Part shown: positions 54,692 to 64,000 of the stretch, piece after piece
Numbering within the stretch: position 1 is the first letter of the stretch
Layout of the letters: each line of letters starts with the position of its first letter
Assembly (NCBI GenBank): GCA_050084515.1
Contig: CM114274.1
Coordinates: 620,001-684,000, forward strand
Direction of reading: 5' to 3'
Source: Blasia pusilla
Lineage: Eukaryota; Marchantiophyta; Marchantiopsida; Blasiales
DNA length: 64,000 bases
Translations under genes and position numbers: made by a program
Notes under the pieces: model-generated
Told to the model about the DNA's origin: nothing
Database searches by the model: none
The model's input: only the letters and a program-made list of their open reading frames with translations

Positions 54692-56706
54692 ATGGATAAT
54701 TATGTGAAGCTCACTTGTGGCAGTCATCTGGCGGCCCTTCCTCAATCAAAAATCGTTCGACTGCAAGCTCTTGAGTCTTTCATAGCAGTGGATGAAAATT
54801 TTCTCTCTGTTCGATTTCTTCTCCAAATTGGAACCATCTTTGTATCCAAGGATGTTAGGGTGGACGGTACGGAGGACATAATATGTGAGATAGTCCAGCC
54901 AGTGATTGCAGACTGTAAAGTATGGAATCTCCTACCTCTAGCAAATGGTCAATACAGAGTTTACAGCCTGCCCCTGAATTCGTCTGTTTCCCAAGTAGAC
55001 GGTCGAGAATTTCCTAGTGCTCCGAGCTCTACGTTTGCAACTCCTAGCTTAGTAGATCCGGCTTCGACTCCAACTTCACTCGCTCGTAACAATGTTGTTC
55101 TTCCTCAAGAGATTCCGGATGTTATCAACCTCAGTGGATCTGTCGGACACCAACCGGGCCCTCTGTCCGCCTACTCGTTCCTCTTGCGAGTATTAGGCAA
55201 TATTTTGCTTTCGTCTCTGGCCTTGAAAAAGTTCAAGCACATTCTTGTCGACGAGCTGCCGCCCACGTATGATGGTAATTGCATTTTTGAGTTGCCTCCA
55301 CTTGCTGCTCTTGCTCAAAAGAAAGATGGAGGACGCCTGAAGGGTATGGACAGAAAGTCTGATTGTCATCGATGGTGCAGGCTTCAACGGACTAGTGCTT
55401 CAATTCCAGATGGTCCTTGGATTGTCTCCCGCCGCCAATGCGTTGGAGCCTTGGAGTGTAGAAGTCCAGCATGCCCGTATCTAGAGCGCAATGGGCGAGT
55501 CAATACGTCGCAATTCCCCCCCCCAAGAATGCAGAAACTCCATACGAGGTCGGTGCCACCGTACCGCCGGGAGGCCATCGATGTCCTCATTGACAGGCAT
55601 TGCCCTTCTGCGTTGGAGCGTGTCCTGCATACATATTTTTCATTGTCCACGACTTGGGCTCCACGTCAGAGTACACAAGGTTGGCAGTTCATATTGGCTC
55701 CCACACTCATCCTATGACCGATGCAATTCAGAGACACATCAAGGAGGATGTGGCGAAGAAAGTTGCCGAGGTCTACAGAAACTCTCCGGGTTCAAATTCC
55801 GGAGTGATCAAGCTCACAACGACATCACAAATTTGTGAACAATTTCTTGGAATCCCTGGACAGGGCGAGATCACGGCCGCTGAGGAGAAACAACTCTGGG
55901 AAAATCTTGCCTTTCTCGCTGATCCTGAATGCTTCCGGAATTTGCTGCGTCAAATACGGGTTCTGGATGGAAAGACGGCCGAAATGGATGCCATCGCCAG
56001 AATCAAGGCCAACTCCAGATTTCCATTCATTCAGAGATGGCAGTTCATGGGCCAAAGAGGCGAGGGATCCATGGCCTATGTCTTCAAAATATCAACCACA
56101 TGTCCGTGGAGTGGCCTCGATCTTATAGATCGAATGAGGGAAGGGGAAGATCTTTACGGTAGTTGGGAAAGCTTTGATATTTGCTACAGAGTGCTGAACG
56201 GATGGTTGAAAATGGGTGCTCACGTTTATGACCATGTGGAGAAGGGACTCAAAACTATATTTGTCTGTGAAGTAAAGGCATAAGACGTTGGAAGTTTGAA
56301 GATGTGTTGGTTACTCTTATTGGAGGTGGTGAAGGAAAACAAAAGGCCACCTCCGGAAATTTATGGGTTCATGGCGGACAATGCACAACCTGGGTGGATT
56401 GCTATCCGGGAAGTGTTCTGGGGTGGAGAGATTCAACCGGAGAGGGGAAGGTTGGATGCTTTCCATTGGCAACAGTCTGTGACCCGGTACACCAAATCTT
56501 GCATCAAGGAGAATAAGAGGACAGAGCATGTCACTCTACTCCAACGCTGCAAGGATAGCAAAACATTGAAGCAAGCCATGGAATGCCAGGAAGAACTTCA
56601 TGGGTGGTGGAGGAAGCATGCGATTGAGGGGAAGTACAAAGAGTTGTGCTCTTGGTTGAGTTGGTGGAATGTACGTATGAGACAATGGGGAAACTTCATG
56701 CGGCAA
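54692..56706 (+). pseudogene. MULE-3 transposase exon 1 (GCM-like finger and MULE catalytic core)
   Basis: ATG at 54692 (MDNYVKLTCGSHLAALPQ). The first third is a folded N-terminal domain and Ser/Pro linker. At 55318-55490 lies KKDGGRLKGMDRKSDCHRW, then PWIVSRRQCVGALEC…CPYLERNG, the W/C-x5-C pattern of WRKY-GCM1-type fingers found in plant and protist MULEs. After a frameshift near 55620 the frame gives FIVHDLGSTSEYTRLAVHIG and the catalytic region with GAHVYDHVEKGLKTIF, FMADNAQPGWIAIREVFWGG (56370-56430) and FHWQQSVTRYTK. A TAA at 56281-56283 replaces the GAA of MULE-2. It ends NFMRQ at donor CAA/GTGAGT (56707). It would cut and move the element's DNA if intact. Confidence 0.85.
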
Positions 56707-57290
56707 GTGAGTTCACTATTTTGTCTTGTCAAGCTCACGCTGAGAATTGTTTGTAAAGTTGCAACTCAAGTTAAGAAGCGTGGGAACTATAGGGATTTCA
56801 AACCGAAGAAACCAAGCAAGCTGTCGGATGCGACGGGTTGCCCGAGTGTGCAACCCGACGGAAACCGACGGGTTGCATCCAGAATTTTGGTGTAACCCGT
56901 AGACAAGTATGCAAGTCGCATGTATACAAGGCCTGCAAATAGTTTGACCCGGATGGGTTTCGGATGACTTGCACTTGGATCTTCCAGAGTGGCCACATGT
57001 TCTTGCAACCCGTCTGAATCCGACGGGTTGCAGTAGGTGGGTTTAGGGTTTCAACACGTCGGGACCCGACGGGTCGCAGAGTCGTTCATGGGATTTCTCG
57101 GCCTTGCAACCCGTCTGAATCCGACGGGTTGCAGTAGGTGGGTTTAGGGTTGCAACACATCGGGACCCAACGGGTCGCAGAGTCGTTCATGGGATGCCTC
57201 GGCCTTGCAACCCGTCTGGTTCCGACAGGTAGCTTATTTCTTTGACTCGTGAGTTATTTTTGTTTCCTTCTAACATTGCCGTCGTTGCAG
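56707..57290 (+). repeat. MULE-3 intron with palindromic array P5
   Basis: A 584-bp intron (GTGAGT…TTGCAG) matching that of MULE-2. Palindrome copies lie near 56821 (half), 56851, 57005, 57055, 57107, 57159 and 57207. The segment 57005-57105 is directly duplicated at 57107-57205 (unit about 101 bp), each with a CAACCCGTCTGAATCCGACGG copy and an ACGTCGGGACCCGACGG copy. Splicing joins the catalytic region to the TxxxESxH motif, as expected from other MULE transposases. Confidence 0.88.
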
Positions 57291-58028
57291 GGATTGAACA
57301 TTCATGAAAATGCCCTCTGCCCCAACACAAGTGGAGCAGAAAGTGTTCATTCCTCCTGGAGGTTGTCACAAGCATGCCAACGAATTTCACTTGTGGAGGC
57401 ATGCCAACAAGACAGGCAAGAGCAATGCTACTGATCTGCAAAGCATCCCATATCTTCCTCACAAAAGGCATAACAAAAGGAAGGGGGTCGTCGATCTCAC
57501 GAGCTCTATGTTAGGCTATTTGTGAGATCGGGTGATGAAAAACTATATGTGGAAGCCTTCAACCGGTGCGAGCAGAACTCCCGAGCAAGACGTACACATT
57601 GGTGGGGATATTTGTGGGCGGGTTTCAAGATGTCCCATACACATGGTGGTAGAGCGATGAGCGAGACTCGTGGAGACCAGATAAGTATCTTGACTTCAGG
57701 CCGGTGAAGAGGCAGCATCGAGGAACGAAATCCGGTGATTGATTTGGATGAGGAAATTACGTTGCCCAGGTATTTGGGGACCCCGGACCCGTCCCAAATC
57801 CGTGATGGAGACCCTTCTCCAAAATCAGTGAATGTCTTATTTCAAAAGCCCTCCGTTGTTGGAAGTTCGCAACATCCTGTAATGGAGGTGGATTGCAACC
57901 TAAAACGGTGGCATATATCTCGGAGCAACCCAGGACGTGGACCCACATGTAGGGCAGGATCTGCTGGCATTAGGAGATCATGTGGCACTTTCCTAAATAA
58001 GAACTTTACAAGGACTGGACAACCAATG
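57291..58028 (+). pseudogene. MULE-3 transposase exon 2, cut by gypsy C
   Basis: Begins HENALCPNTSGAESVHSSW (TxxxESxH motif) and SLVEACQQD. After frameshifts it continues with VIDLDEEITLPRYLG and MEVDCNLKRWHISRSNPGRG. It stops after RTGQP at 58028, where the gypsy C LTR starts. The SWIM finger present in MULE-1 and MULE-2 would have followed. Confidence 0.82.
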
Positions 58029-59061
58029 TGTCGTGCGCCTACTCTCCTTGAACGTTAATCTTTTTTGTTGCGGAAGCGTGCGTTCAATAGGTTACGCTCT
58101 CAACGCTGATCTGCATCCAAGCACGAACTTTGGTTAGTCGGGTCTTGGATCAATCAGCGGGATTACTTTCCGAGTTCTCATCTCGGACTCTCTCTTCAAG
58201 CTCACCCTTCCTAGTTTCGCGGTTTCCAACACGGGCAAGTCTCGAAGACTTGGGACAGACTTTCTGGTCGGTTCAGGAACCTGAAACGGCGTTTCGCGCC
58301 TAGCGGTTCCAATTGTCCGATGAACATCCAATGAGTTCCTCACCAAGACTCGCACGAAGTGAATCTCGGGTTGGAATCCAAGTGTGGCGTACAAAGTCCA
58401 CTCCCTTGGATCAGGTTTGGGTTTCGGGTTTCCGCGCCAAACTCCCGTTTCATCCCGTGCCTCTGAAATGCCGTTTGGCGCCCAAAGTGGGGTTTCATTT
58501 CCCGAGACATCTTAGAGAAGGAACTCCCCTTACTAGTACTTCTGGGGATCTCCGGGGGCCCCCTACATTTAGGGAAAGACACCCGGGCCCCTCCAAGTGG
58601 CCCTCAACCCGATTGCTCTCTGAATTGTTTTCGGCCAATATCTCAGCCTATACTTATGCATTTGCTGAGATCTTTGGTGAGTTGGAACCATATCAAGATG
58701 AGCTTTCCAACGCGCCCTTACTTGTCCCGAACGCATCTTGGAGCTCAACGTTATGGTCCTAAACACATTCATATTCTCCCAAACGCTAGTCGTGTTCCAA
58801 ACTGGTTCTCACCTCTTTGGCAACCAACCTCCCAAGACTCAACTCATCTCAAGTCTCGGCTCGCGTTTGGTCTTGGTTTCCTGGTCGCGACCACTAACAC
58901 ATGAAACGCACAACTCTGTTCCGCGTTTTGTCTCTTAGACTTTTCCAAGAGACTCTTCCAAACGCCTCTCCAAAGTGCAAACCTCGCGGCGTGAGTTCCT
59001 TTGAGTTCTGATGTTTCGCTTGGCGCGTATTTGGTGTTGTTTGGTTATGAGGGTCGCGACA
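58029..59061 (-). mobile_element. Gypsy C 3' LTR
   Basis: On the minus strand it starts TGTCGCGACCCTCATAACC at 59061 and ends GCGCACGACA at 58029, 1033 bp. A polypurine tract (GGAGGGGTGAG) lies directly before it at 59062-59072. It inserted in a MULE-3 exon; the target duplication cannot be checked because the other LTR lies beyond the window. Confidence 0.95.
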
Positions 59062-59760
59062 CTCACCCCTCCTTAGAAGGTTGATGTCCTCATCAATGCA
59101 AACCTTATTGATGTTAAGTTCTTGGAAGCCGACCCCTTAACATAGAATCGCGTTCTGGTAGCTAACTCGCAATTCCTCTTTTGGCTTAAGTCTTAGGTTT
59201 GTCGCTTGCAGCACTTAGACTTATTAGCTTCTCGCTTTCGATGAGCCTAGACGAAGTTCGCCAAACTAATCTAACTATCAAAATAAGCTCACTAAGTCTA
59301 CAACCTAACACTTCACTCACTATTTGTAAACAACCACTTTGTCTACCTAGCCAACTCATTACTACTTTTGGGTCACCTCAGACTCCACCTAGGCGCGTCA
59401 CTAAGTTCAATCATGAAACATGAATGAGATCACCACAAACCCCAAGAGACTCATCCGCCCCACCGACGTTAGGTCGAGCCCAAATGCTAGTACTTCAACA
59501 CTTGGTTCTCGATCTAGATGCCTTATCTCGAATACAAGCTCTCACCTCAAATACTCATTGTTTGGTCTCCTTGACTTACATCCTAAGCATATGAAGAACT
59601 ACTCATTGCCTTGCACAACCAAACTCAAAAATTACAATACAAGCATCGAATCTCCAAATCCATGTCTTCTTTATTGCAACAACTAAACCTTTCTAGTTAC
59701 AACGGGTTATCGCCCAAGCTTTCCGGTCACAAGTTATGTCCATTGCTTCACCATGTACTA
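59062..59760 (-). other. Gypsy C 3' noncoding region
   Basis: Homologous to 50951-51642 of gypsy B. Open frames on the plus strand here (for example 59199-59686) are chance frames of untranslated element sequence. Confidence 0.75.
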
Positions 59761-60360
59761 ACGCCGTGCCTTTCTTGCATCCATCTGAAGTCACGCAATG
59801 CTTCTTGCGCATGTTCTAGATCCGCCTCCGCAATCCAAGTCGCCTCTTTCACATGATAGCCTTTCCACTTGACCAAGTACTGCATTTTGGTGGCCCTATG
59901 TCCGAACGCAGAATGGTCTCAACCTCGAACTCTGGTTCCTCATTTTCGATGACCGGTTGTGGTCTCAACATCCTCCTTCGCCGGACGCACATTGTCTTGA
60001 AGATACTTCTTCAATAATGACACATGGAAAGTCGGGTGAATCTTGAACTCGTTTGGCAGCTCCAACGTGTATACATCCTCAAACGGCTTTGCCTTGATCA
60101 CATACGGTCCAGCATACTTGGCTGACAATTTTGCGGACAATTCCTTTGGAAGAGTGAGATTCTTAACACTCAACCACACTTGTTCCCCAACTTGGAAACT
60201 CACCTGGCGCCGACTTTTGTTAGCATGCTTTACGTACCTTAGTTGAGCCTTGGCGAGACTTTCTCTCACTCGCTCTTGTCGTTCCTGAATTTCCACTAAC
60301 AAACATTCCGCCGTTGCTTGACGAGTGTGTGTCGATGTATTGCCCTTCGAAAGAGCTAAG
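59761..60360 (-). pseudogene. Gypsy C integrase tail and chromodomain, frameshifted
   Basis: Frame 59940-60302 holds the integrase C-terminal region (RRQVSFQVGEQVWLSVKNL, AGPYVIKAKPF, IHPTFHVSLLKKYL). After a frame change it continues as MQYLVKWKGYHVKEATW and EADLEHAQEALRDF, a chromodomain. It is out of frame with the upstream integrase because of a one-base loss near 60392 (FLPRIKEN for FLLAYQRE). Confidence 0.9.
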
Positions 60361-62448
60361 TCAAGAGGCCCTTCGGTTCTCTTTGATACGCGGAAGAAAC
60401 GGAGATTCTCCGGTTTGAGAATGCTTAGTCGAGTTGTAACAATACTCAGCCATACTTAACCACTTGGCCCAATCTCTTTGGTCCGCACTCACGTAATTCC
60501 GTAAGTATTGATTTACGACCGAGTTTACTTTTTCCGTTTGCCCATCCGTTTGAGGATGGAAGGCCGTACTAAAGCTGAGTTTGGTCCGGAACCTCCTGAA
60601 TAGATGTTTCCAAAAGGCACTGGTAAACTTCGGATCCCGATCAGACACAATGCTCCTAGGCAATCCGTGCGCACGCCACCAACCATCCAAGAATAGTCGG
60701 GAAGTCGTGTAGGCCGTCGCAGACTCTCTCGTCGGCACAAACCTCCCCAACTTGCTAAACCGATCAACTATCACAAGTATAGCGTTGTATCCCTCAAATT
60801 CTGGAAGACTCGTAATGAAATCCATGCTTATGCTTTGTAAGGGTCCCTCCGGGATTGGCAAAGGATGAAGTAAACCTTGTTTCTTCGCATAAGACACGCG
60901 GTTCGCCTGGCAGGTCACGCATGTTTTCACATATTGAGCAACATCTTCCTTCATGTTGGGCCAGAAGAACCTTTGAGACAAAACAGCTAGAGTGGATTTC
61001 TCCCCTTTGTGTCCCGCCAAAGGTCCATTATGACATTCCACAAACACCTTGGTCCGTAGCTTGCCTTGGCCTACATAGATCCTGCTCTGCTTAAACCTTA
61101 GCAAGCCGTGTCTCAAACTCACATTGGCCACCTTCTCGCCCCGCTTTAACTTCCCAAGGTACTCCCTCGCTTGCTCATCCTTCATGTATCCTTCACGAAT
61201 CCTTCTTTCTAGGTCTGTTTCATTAGGGAACATTGCTCTAAACACTTGTGTCGTCGATGGCATGTGTTCATCCCTGCGACTTAATGCATCTGGAATGACA
61301 TTGTCTGTCCCCGGCTTGTGGATTAGCTCAACATTCATCAACGCCAAGGTATCATGCCACCGAAGTTGTTTTGGCGTCACACGATCCTGGGTCTCAAAAT
61401 ACTTGAGCGATATGTTATCGGTGAATACTCGAGTCCTGTGAAGTCCCAAATAGTGACGCCACTTCCTCAAGCAATGAACCACCGCAAACAACTCTTTCTC
61501 ATGAGTAGGCCATCTCCTTTCGGTGTCGGTAAGCTTCTTGCTTTCGTATGCTACATGTCTCCCTTTTTGCACTAACATTCCTGCAATCGCGAAATCACTA
61601 GCATCCGTGTGCACCTCGAACGGTTGTTCAAACTCCGGAAGTTTCAGAACTGGTTCCTGCGAGAGGATCTCTTTGACACGATTGAACGCTATATCCACTT
61701 CCTCGGTCCATGTAGTATTGGCAAACTTTGCGGTCCAATCCGTGAGAGGTTTCACTATGCCCGAAAAGTTCTTCACGTATGTCTGGTAAAACTGGACAAC
61801 TCCGATGAACCTTCTCATCCCCTTCACCGTGGAAGGCGGTTCCCATTCGGAAATCGCGCTCACCTTTTCCATGTCTGGACTTACTCCATCCGCACTAACC
61901 ACATGCCCCAAGAACTTGATCTTCGTCAAACCGAACTCACTCTTATCCGCATTCGCATACAGCTTGTTCGCCCTAAGTTTCTCAAACACCGTCTTCAAAT
62001 GTCGAGCGTGCTCCTCTAGTGTTTTCGAATAGATGAGTATGTCATCTATATAGATGATCACAAACTCATCCGTCTCCTTGTGAAAGATGGAGTTCATCAA
62101 AGTGGTAAACGTCGGAGGCGCATTACAAAGACCGAAAGGCATTACTACAAACTCGAACGAACCGTATCTCGTCCTACAGGCAGTCTTCTCTACATCCGCT
62201 TCGGCAATCCAAATCTGATAATATCCTGATTTCAGGTCAATCCGGCTGAAATACTTGGCACCCAAAATTCGATGAAAGAGGTCATCCATCCTCGGTAGAG
62301 GATAGTTGTTCCTTACCATCACTTTATTCAGCGCCCGATAATCCACACAGAGTCTTAACTTCCCATCCTTCTTCTTTACAAAGAGGACGGGCGCCCCATA
62401 AGGTGACTTGCTTGTTCGGATGTAACCCCTCTCTAGGAGTTCACCCAA
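60361..62448 (-). CDS. Gypsy C reverse transcriptase, RNase H and integrase
   Basis: 695 codons without a stop. [12 protein letters not shown] (about residue 34), [26 protein letters not shown] at 133-136 (62052-62041). RNase H: HTDASDFA (280), HEKELFAVV (316), TDN (343), IPDALSR (385). Integrase: H2C2 with His473/His480 and Cys510/Cys513, then core D-D-E at about D543 (SMDF), D603 (VSDRDPKF) and E639 (TDGQTEKVN). All catalytic residues are present, so only the flanking breaks disable this copy. The protein copies the element's RNA into DNA and integrates it. The first Met is a frame start after a TAG, not a true initiation site; the family makes one polyprotein. Confidence 0.95.
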   Translation of the reverse strand: MGELLERGYIRTSKSPYGAPVLFVKKKDGKLRLCVDYRALNKVMVRNNYPLPRMDDLFHRILGAKYFSRIDLKSGYYQIWIAEADVEKTACRTRYGSFEFVVMPFGLCNAPPTFTTLMNSIFHKETDEFVIIYIDDILIYSKTLEEHARHLKTVFEKLRANKLYANADKSEFGLTKIKFLGHVVSADGVSPDMEKVSAISEWEPPSTVKGMRRFIGVVQFYQTYVKNFSGIVKPLTDWTAKFANTTWTEEVDIAFNRVKEILSQEPVLKLPEFEQPFEVHTDASDFAIAGMLVQKGRHVAYESKKLTDTERRWPTHEKELFAVVHCLRKWRHYLGLHRTRVFTDNISLKYFETQDRVTPKQLRWHDTLALMNVELIHKPGTDNVIPDALSRRDEHMPSTTQVFRAMFPNETDLERRIREGYMKDEQAREYLGKLKRGEKVANVSLRHGLLRFKQSRIYVGQGKLRTKVFVECHNGPLAGHKGEKSTLAVLSQRFFWPNMKEDVAQYVKTCVTCQANRVSYAKKQGLLHPLPIPEGPLQSISMDFITSLPEFEGYNAILVIVDRFSKLGRFVPTRESATAYTTSRLFLDGWWRAHGLPRSIVSDRDPKFTSAFWKHLFRRFRTKLSFSTAFHPQTDGQTEKVNSVVNQYLRNYVSADQRDWAKWLSMAEYCYNSTKHSQTGESPFLPRIKENRRAS

Positions 62449-63354
62449 CTATTTTTTCAACTCAGCAAGTTCCTCTTGATTCAACCTATATGGTGCCTTT
62501 GAAGGTGGTTGAGATCCTGGTATCACCTCAATCTTATGATCAACTGCCCTATGTGGTGGCAACTCAGTCGGAAGCTCCTTAGTCAACACATCTTCAAATT
62601 CTTTCACAACTCTCTTGAGTGTTTCAGGGATCCCCCATGAAGCTGAGTTCTGATCTCTGCATCTCGCGCTTGCATCATCCTCTACTCGTCTCATCAAGCA
62701 AAGAAATCCTTCCTCTAACTCGGCCAAACTCGTCCTCGTGATGGCGTTCACCAACTCCGTCTTTCTAGGCACCTCAAAGACAAATTTGACGTCCTTCCGT
62801 TTGCCGTTAACCAAGACGCTCAACCTCAAAGGTCTCCGCCTCAGTTCCACCTCATACGCATCCAAGAACGTGTTCCCCAAGACTCCGTTGATTCCGTCCA
62901 TCTCGCAAACTGTAAAATTCTCCTTCAACTCAAATACTCCGCATCTCACAACTAGCCCTAAAACCAGATCTGATGTCTGGTGGGACTTGCCTCCCGCGAA
63001 TCCTACCCTAATGGGTTCATCCGCCTTGGTGGTTGGCAATCCCAACGTTTTTACGATTCTCGGACTCAAGAATGAGTGCGAAGCACCTGTATCAACGAGC
63101 AACATCACATCGCGATTAGCGATCTTGGATCCTAGGTAAACCAAATTGGGCGTTCTCTTGGTGACTTGTAGAGATGTATCTAGATCTCCCTCCGATAAAT
63201 GCTTAGCGGAAAACGCAATCATACTCGGTTTACTAACCTTTGGCCTAACACATTCCTTAGCCATATGCCCGGGTTCGCCACAATTGTAGCAAATCACTTT
63301 GGCATGCGTTGACTTCGTAAACGGCGGCCCCTTCGGCTTCGCGTTGAGTTCCAC
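62449..63354 (-). CDS. Gypsy C zinc knuckle, protease and linker to RT
   Basis: 301 codons. The CCHC knuckle CYNCGEPGHMAKEC lies at residues 22-35 (about 63291-63250). The protease follows with MLLVDTGASHSFLS, active-site D-T-G at residues 88-90 (63093-63085), and the second half [13 protein letters not shown]…[15 protein letters not shown]. The linker ends [23 protein letters not shown] and a TAG, which separates it from RT. The protease is intact and would process the Gag-Pol precursor. The upstream stop at about 63378 separates it from the capsid. Confidence 0.93.
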   Translation of the reverse strand: MELNAKPKGPPFTKSTHAKVICYNCGEPGHMAKECVRPKVSKPSMIAFSAKHLSEGDLDTSLQVTKRTPNLVYLGSKIANRDVMLLVDTGASHSFLSPRIVKTLGLPTTKADEPIRVGFAGGKSHQTSDLVLGLVVRCGVFELKENFTVCEMDGINGVLGNTFLDAYEVELRRRPLRLSVLVNGKRKDVKFVFEVPRKTELVNAITRTSLAELEEGFLCLMRRVEDDASARCRDQNSASWGIPETLKRVVKEFEDVLTKELPTELPPHRAVDHKIEVIPGSQPPSKAPYRLNQEELAELKK

Positions 63355-64000
63355 TCGTTTCGCCGCTGGGGCGAGAGACTATCCGAGGTCACGATCACCC
63401 CCATTCCAAACCCTCTTGGATGTCCGTGGTATCTTCTGTAACTTAGAAAAACTTTTTGTCTCAAAGGGTTTCGGGTGTTGGACTTCATCGTCCCCAATCC
63501 GCTCGGCTAGTCTCAAGAGATCCGCGCACGTCTCTGGGATGTGAGGCATACGAAAGAGAGCCTTCTCGGCACTCGGTTTGAGCCCACTTAGGAAGATCAC
63601 CTTTTTAGTATGTTCATCCGTGGAAAGTGCACTCATGAGCGCACTAAACTCTCGCACATAAGCGCCAAGTGATCCACTCTGGCGCAACCTCACCACCTCC
63701 ATGCCATCGCGGTACTCGATATTCGGAGTGAATCGGTTCCCAATCAACTCCTTGAAATCTTCCCAACTCAACGTTTTCCCACGACCTAGATGTTCTTTGC
63801 GGTGAGCCGTCCACCAATGGAGAGCGTGATCCTTGAAACGTGACCGCTCTGATCACCTTGTCTTGTTCATCGCGCTTTGCGCTTGAAATAGAGTTCGAGT
63901 TCCGTTAGAAACTCGCTCACTTTCGAGAACGCCCCATTCCTATGAATGGCGTTGGCAAATTAGTCTTACAAAGCTTCTTGCCAGAACTAGAGGCTCCATT
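63355..64000 (-). pseudogene. Gypsy C gag capsid region, partial
   Basis: Begins in KKLCKTNLPTPF and GRSRKVSEFLTELELYF at the window edge. A frameshift/stop near 63870 follows, then HALHWWTAHRKEHLG, LSWEDFKELIGNRF, RLRQSGSLGAYVREFSA and GLKPSAEKALF. A stop near 63378 precedes the SLAPAAKR-VEL linker to the zinc knuckle. It matches gypsy A gag throughout. The true start lies beyond the window. Confidence 0.9.

Larger units (their letters stand above)
52674..58028 (+). mobile_element. MULE-3: Mutator-like element trapped between two gypsy LTRs
   Basis: Contains a minus-strand ORF (52717-53445), an 11-copy palindrome array (53777-54465), transposase exon 1 (54692-56706), an intron with array P5 (56707-57290) and part of exon 2. 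Its left end is cut by the gypsy B LTR and its right end by the gypsy C LTR, which interrupts the coding sequence just after RTGQP. Neither terminal inverted repeat is left. Confidence 0.85.
59062..64000 (-). mobile_element. Gypsy C: best-preserved Ty3/gypsy chromovirus, 5' end outside window
   Basis: Read on the minus strand: gag (64000-63250), protease, RT, RNase H, integrase, chromodomain and 3' LTR. It is the reference copy here, with 695 uninterrupted codons of RT to integrase. Breaks are a stop at about 63378 in gag, a TAG between protease and RT (62449-62451), a one-base loss at about 60392 and a frame change before the chromodomain. The 5' LTR is outside the window. Confidence 0.95.

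Overview
This window looks like nuclear DNA of a streptophyte, either a land plant or a charophyte-grade alga. It carries one clear host gene, a five-exon TRM/LONGIFOLIA-type gene that pairs the VARLMGL motif with a DUF4378 domain, two features typical of plant microtubule-organising proteins. Around it lies a nested, decayed landscape of plant transposons: Ty3/gypsy chromoviruses, Mutator-like elements (MULEs), a CACTA-type remnant and a gypsy-like family that carries a cytosine-5 DNA methyltransferase domain. I saw no rRNA, tRNA, organellar or bacterial operon structure. The species cannot be fixed from sequence alone.

Layout. 1-1804: 3' end of a retrotransposon and its LTR, which contains a CGAAG-rich minisatellite. 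1838-2409: fragments of MULE-associated sequence. 2410-6075 (-): gypsy A pol/gag, with a tandemly duplicated reverse transcriptase segment. 6076-13426: MULE-1, with GA-rich terminal inverted repeats, two palindrome arrays, a minus-strand ORF cluster and the 3' exons of the transposase. 13430-14948 (-): gypsy A gag start, primer binding site and 5' LTR, followed by an inverted LTR fragment to 15042. 15043-21199: no convincing genes; the distal part is probably the TRM upstream region. 21200-26180 (+): the TRM-like gene. 26500-31850: mostly unrecognised. 31850-32960: a second array of short palindromes. 33600-36320 (+): element D (gag, aspartic protease, DNA methyltransferase). 36430-40079 (+): CACTA-like ORFs, subterminal repeats and right terminus. 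40080-42200 (-): element D2 gag. 42836-43742: an LTR cut by MULE-2. 43743-48032 (-): MULE-2. 48033-52673 (+): gypsy B with 3' LTR. 52674-58028 (+): MULE-3, with the most complete transposase and a divergent second ORF. 58029-64000 (-): gypsy C with 3' LTR, nearly complete pol and gag.

The three MULE copies belong together. Each encodes or retains parts of a transposase with a GCM/WRKY-like zinc finger, a MULE catalytic region and a C-terminal SWIM finger. All three share an intron, between the catalytic region and the TxxxES motif, that is packed with copies of a 25-bp near-perfect palindrome (half-site CAACCCGTCGGA). In MULE-3 another 11 copies at a strict ~67-bp period lie between two divergent genes. 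Several copies show matched changes in both arms, suggesting that symmetry is maintained.

The two most notable observations are the cytosine methyltransferase domain inside a retroelement open reading frame (element D) and this palindrome system. Several element genes are broken by TAG exactly where a sister copy has CAG, the signature expected from C-to-T decay at CHG-methylated sites.
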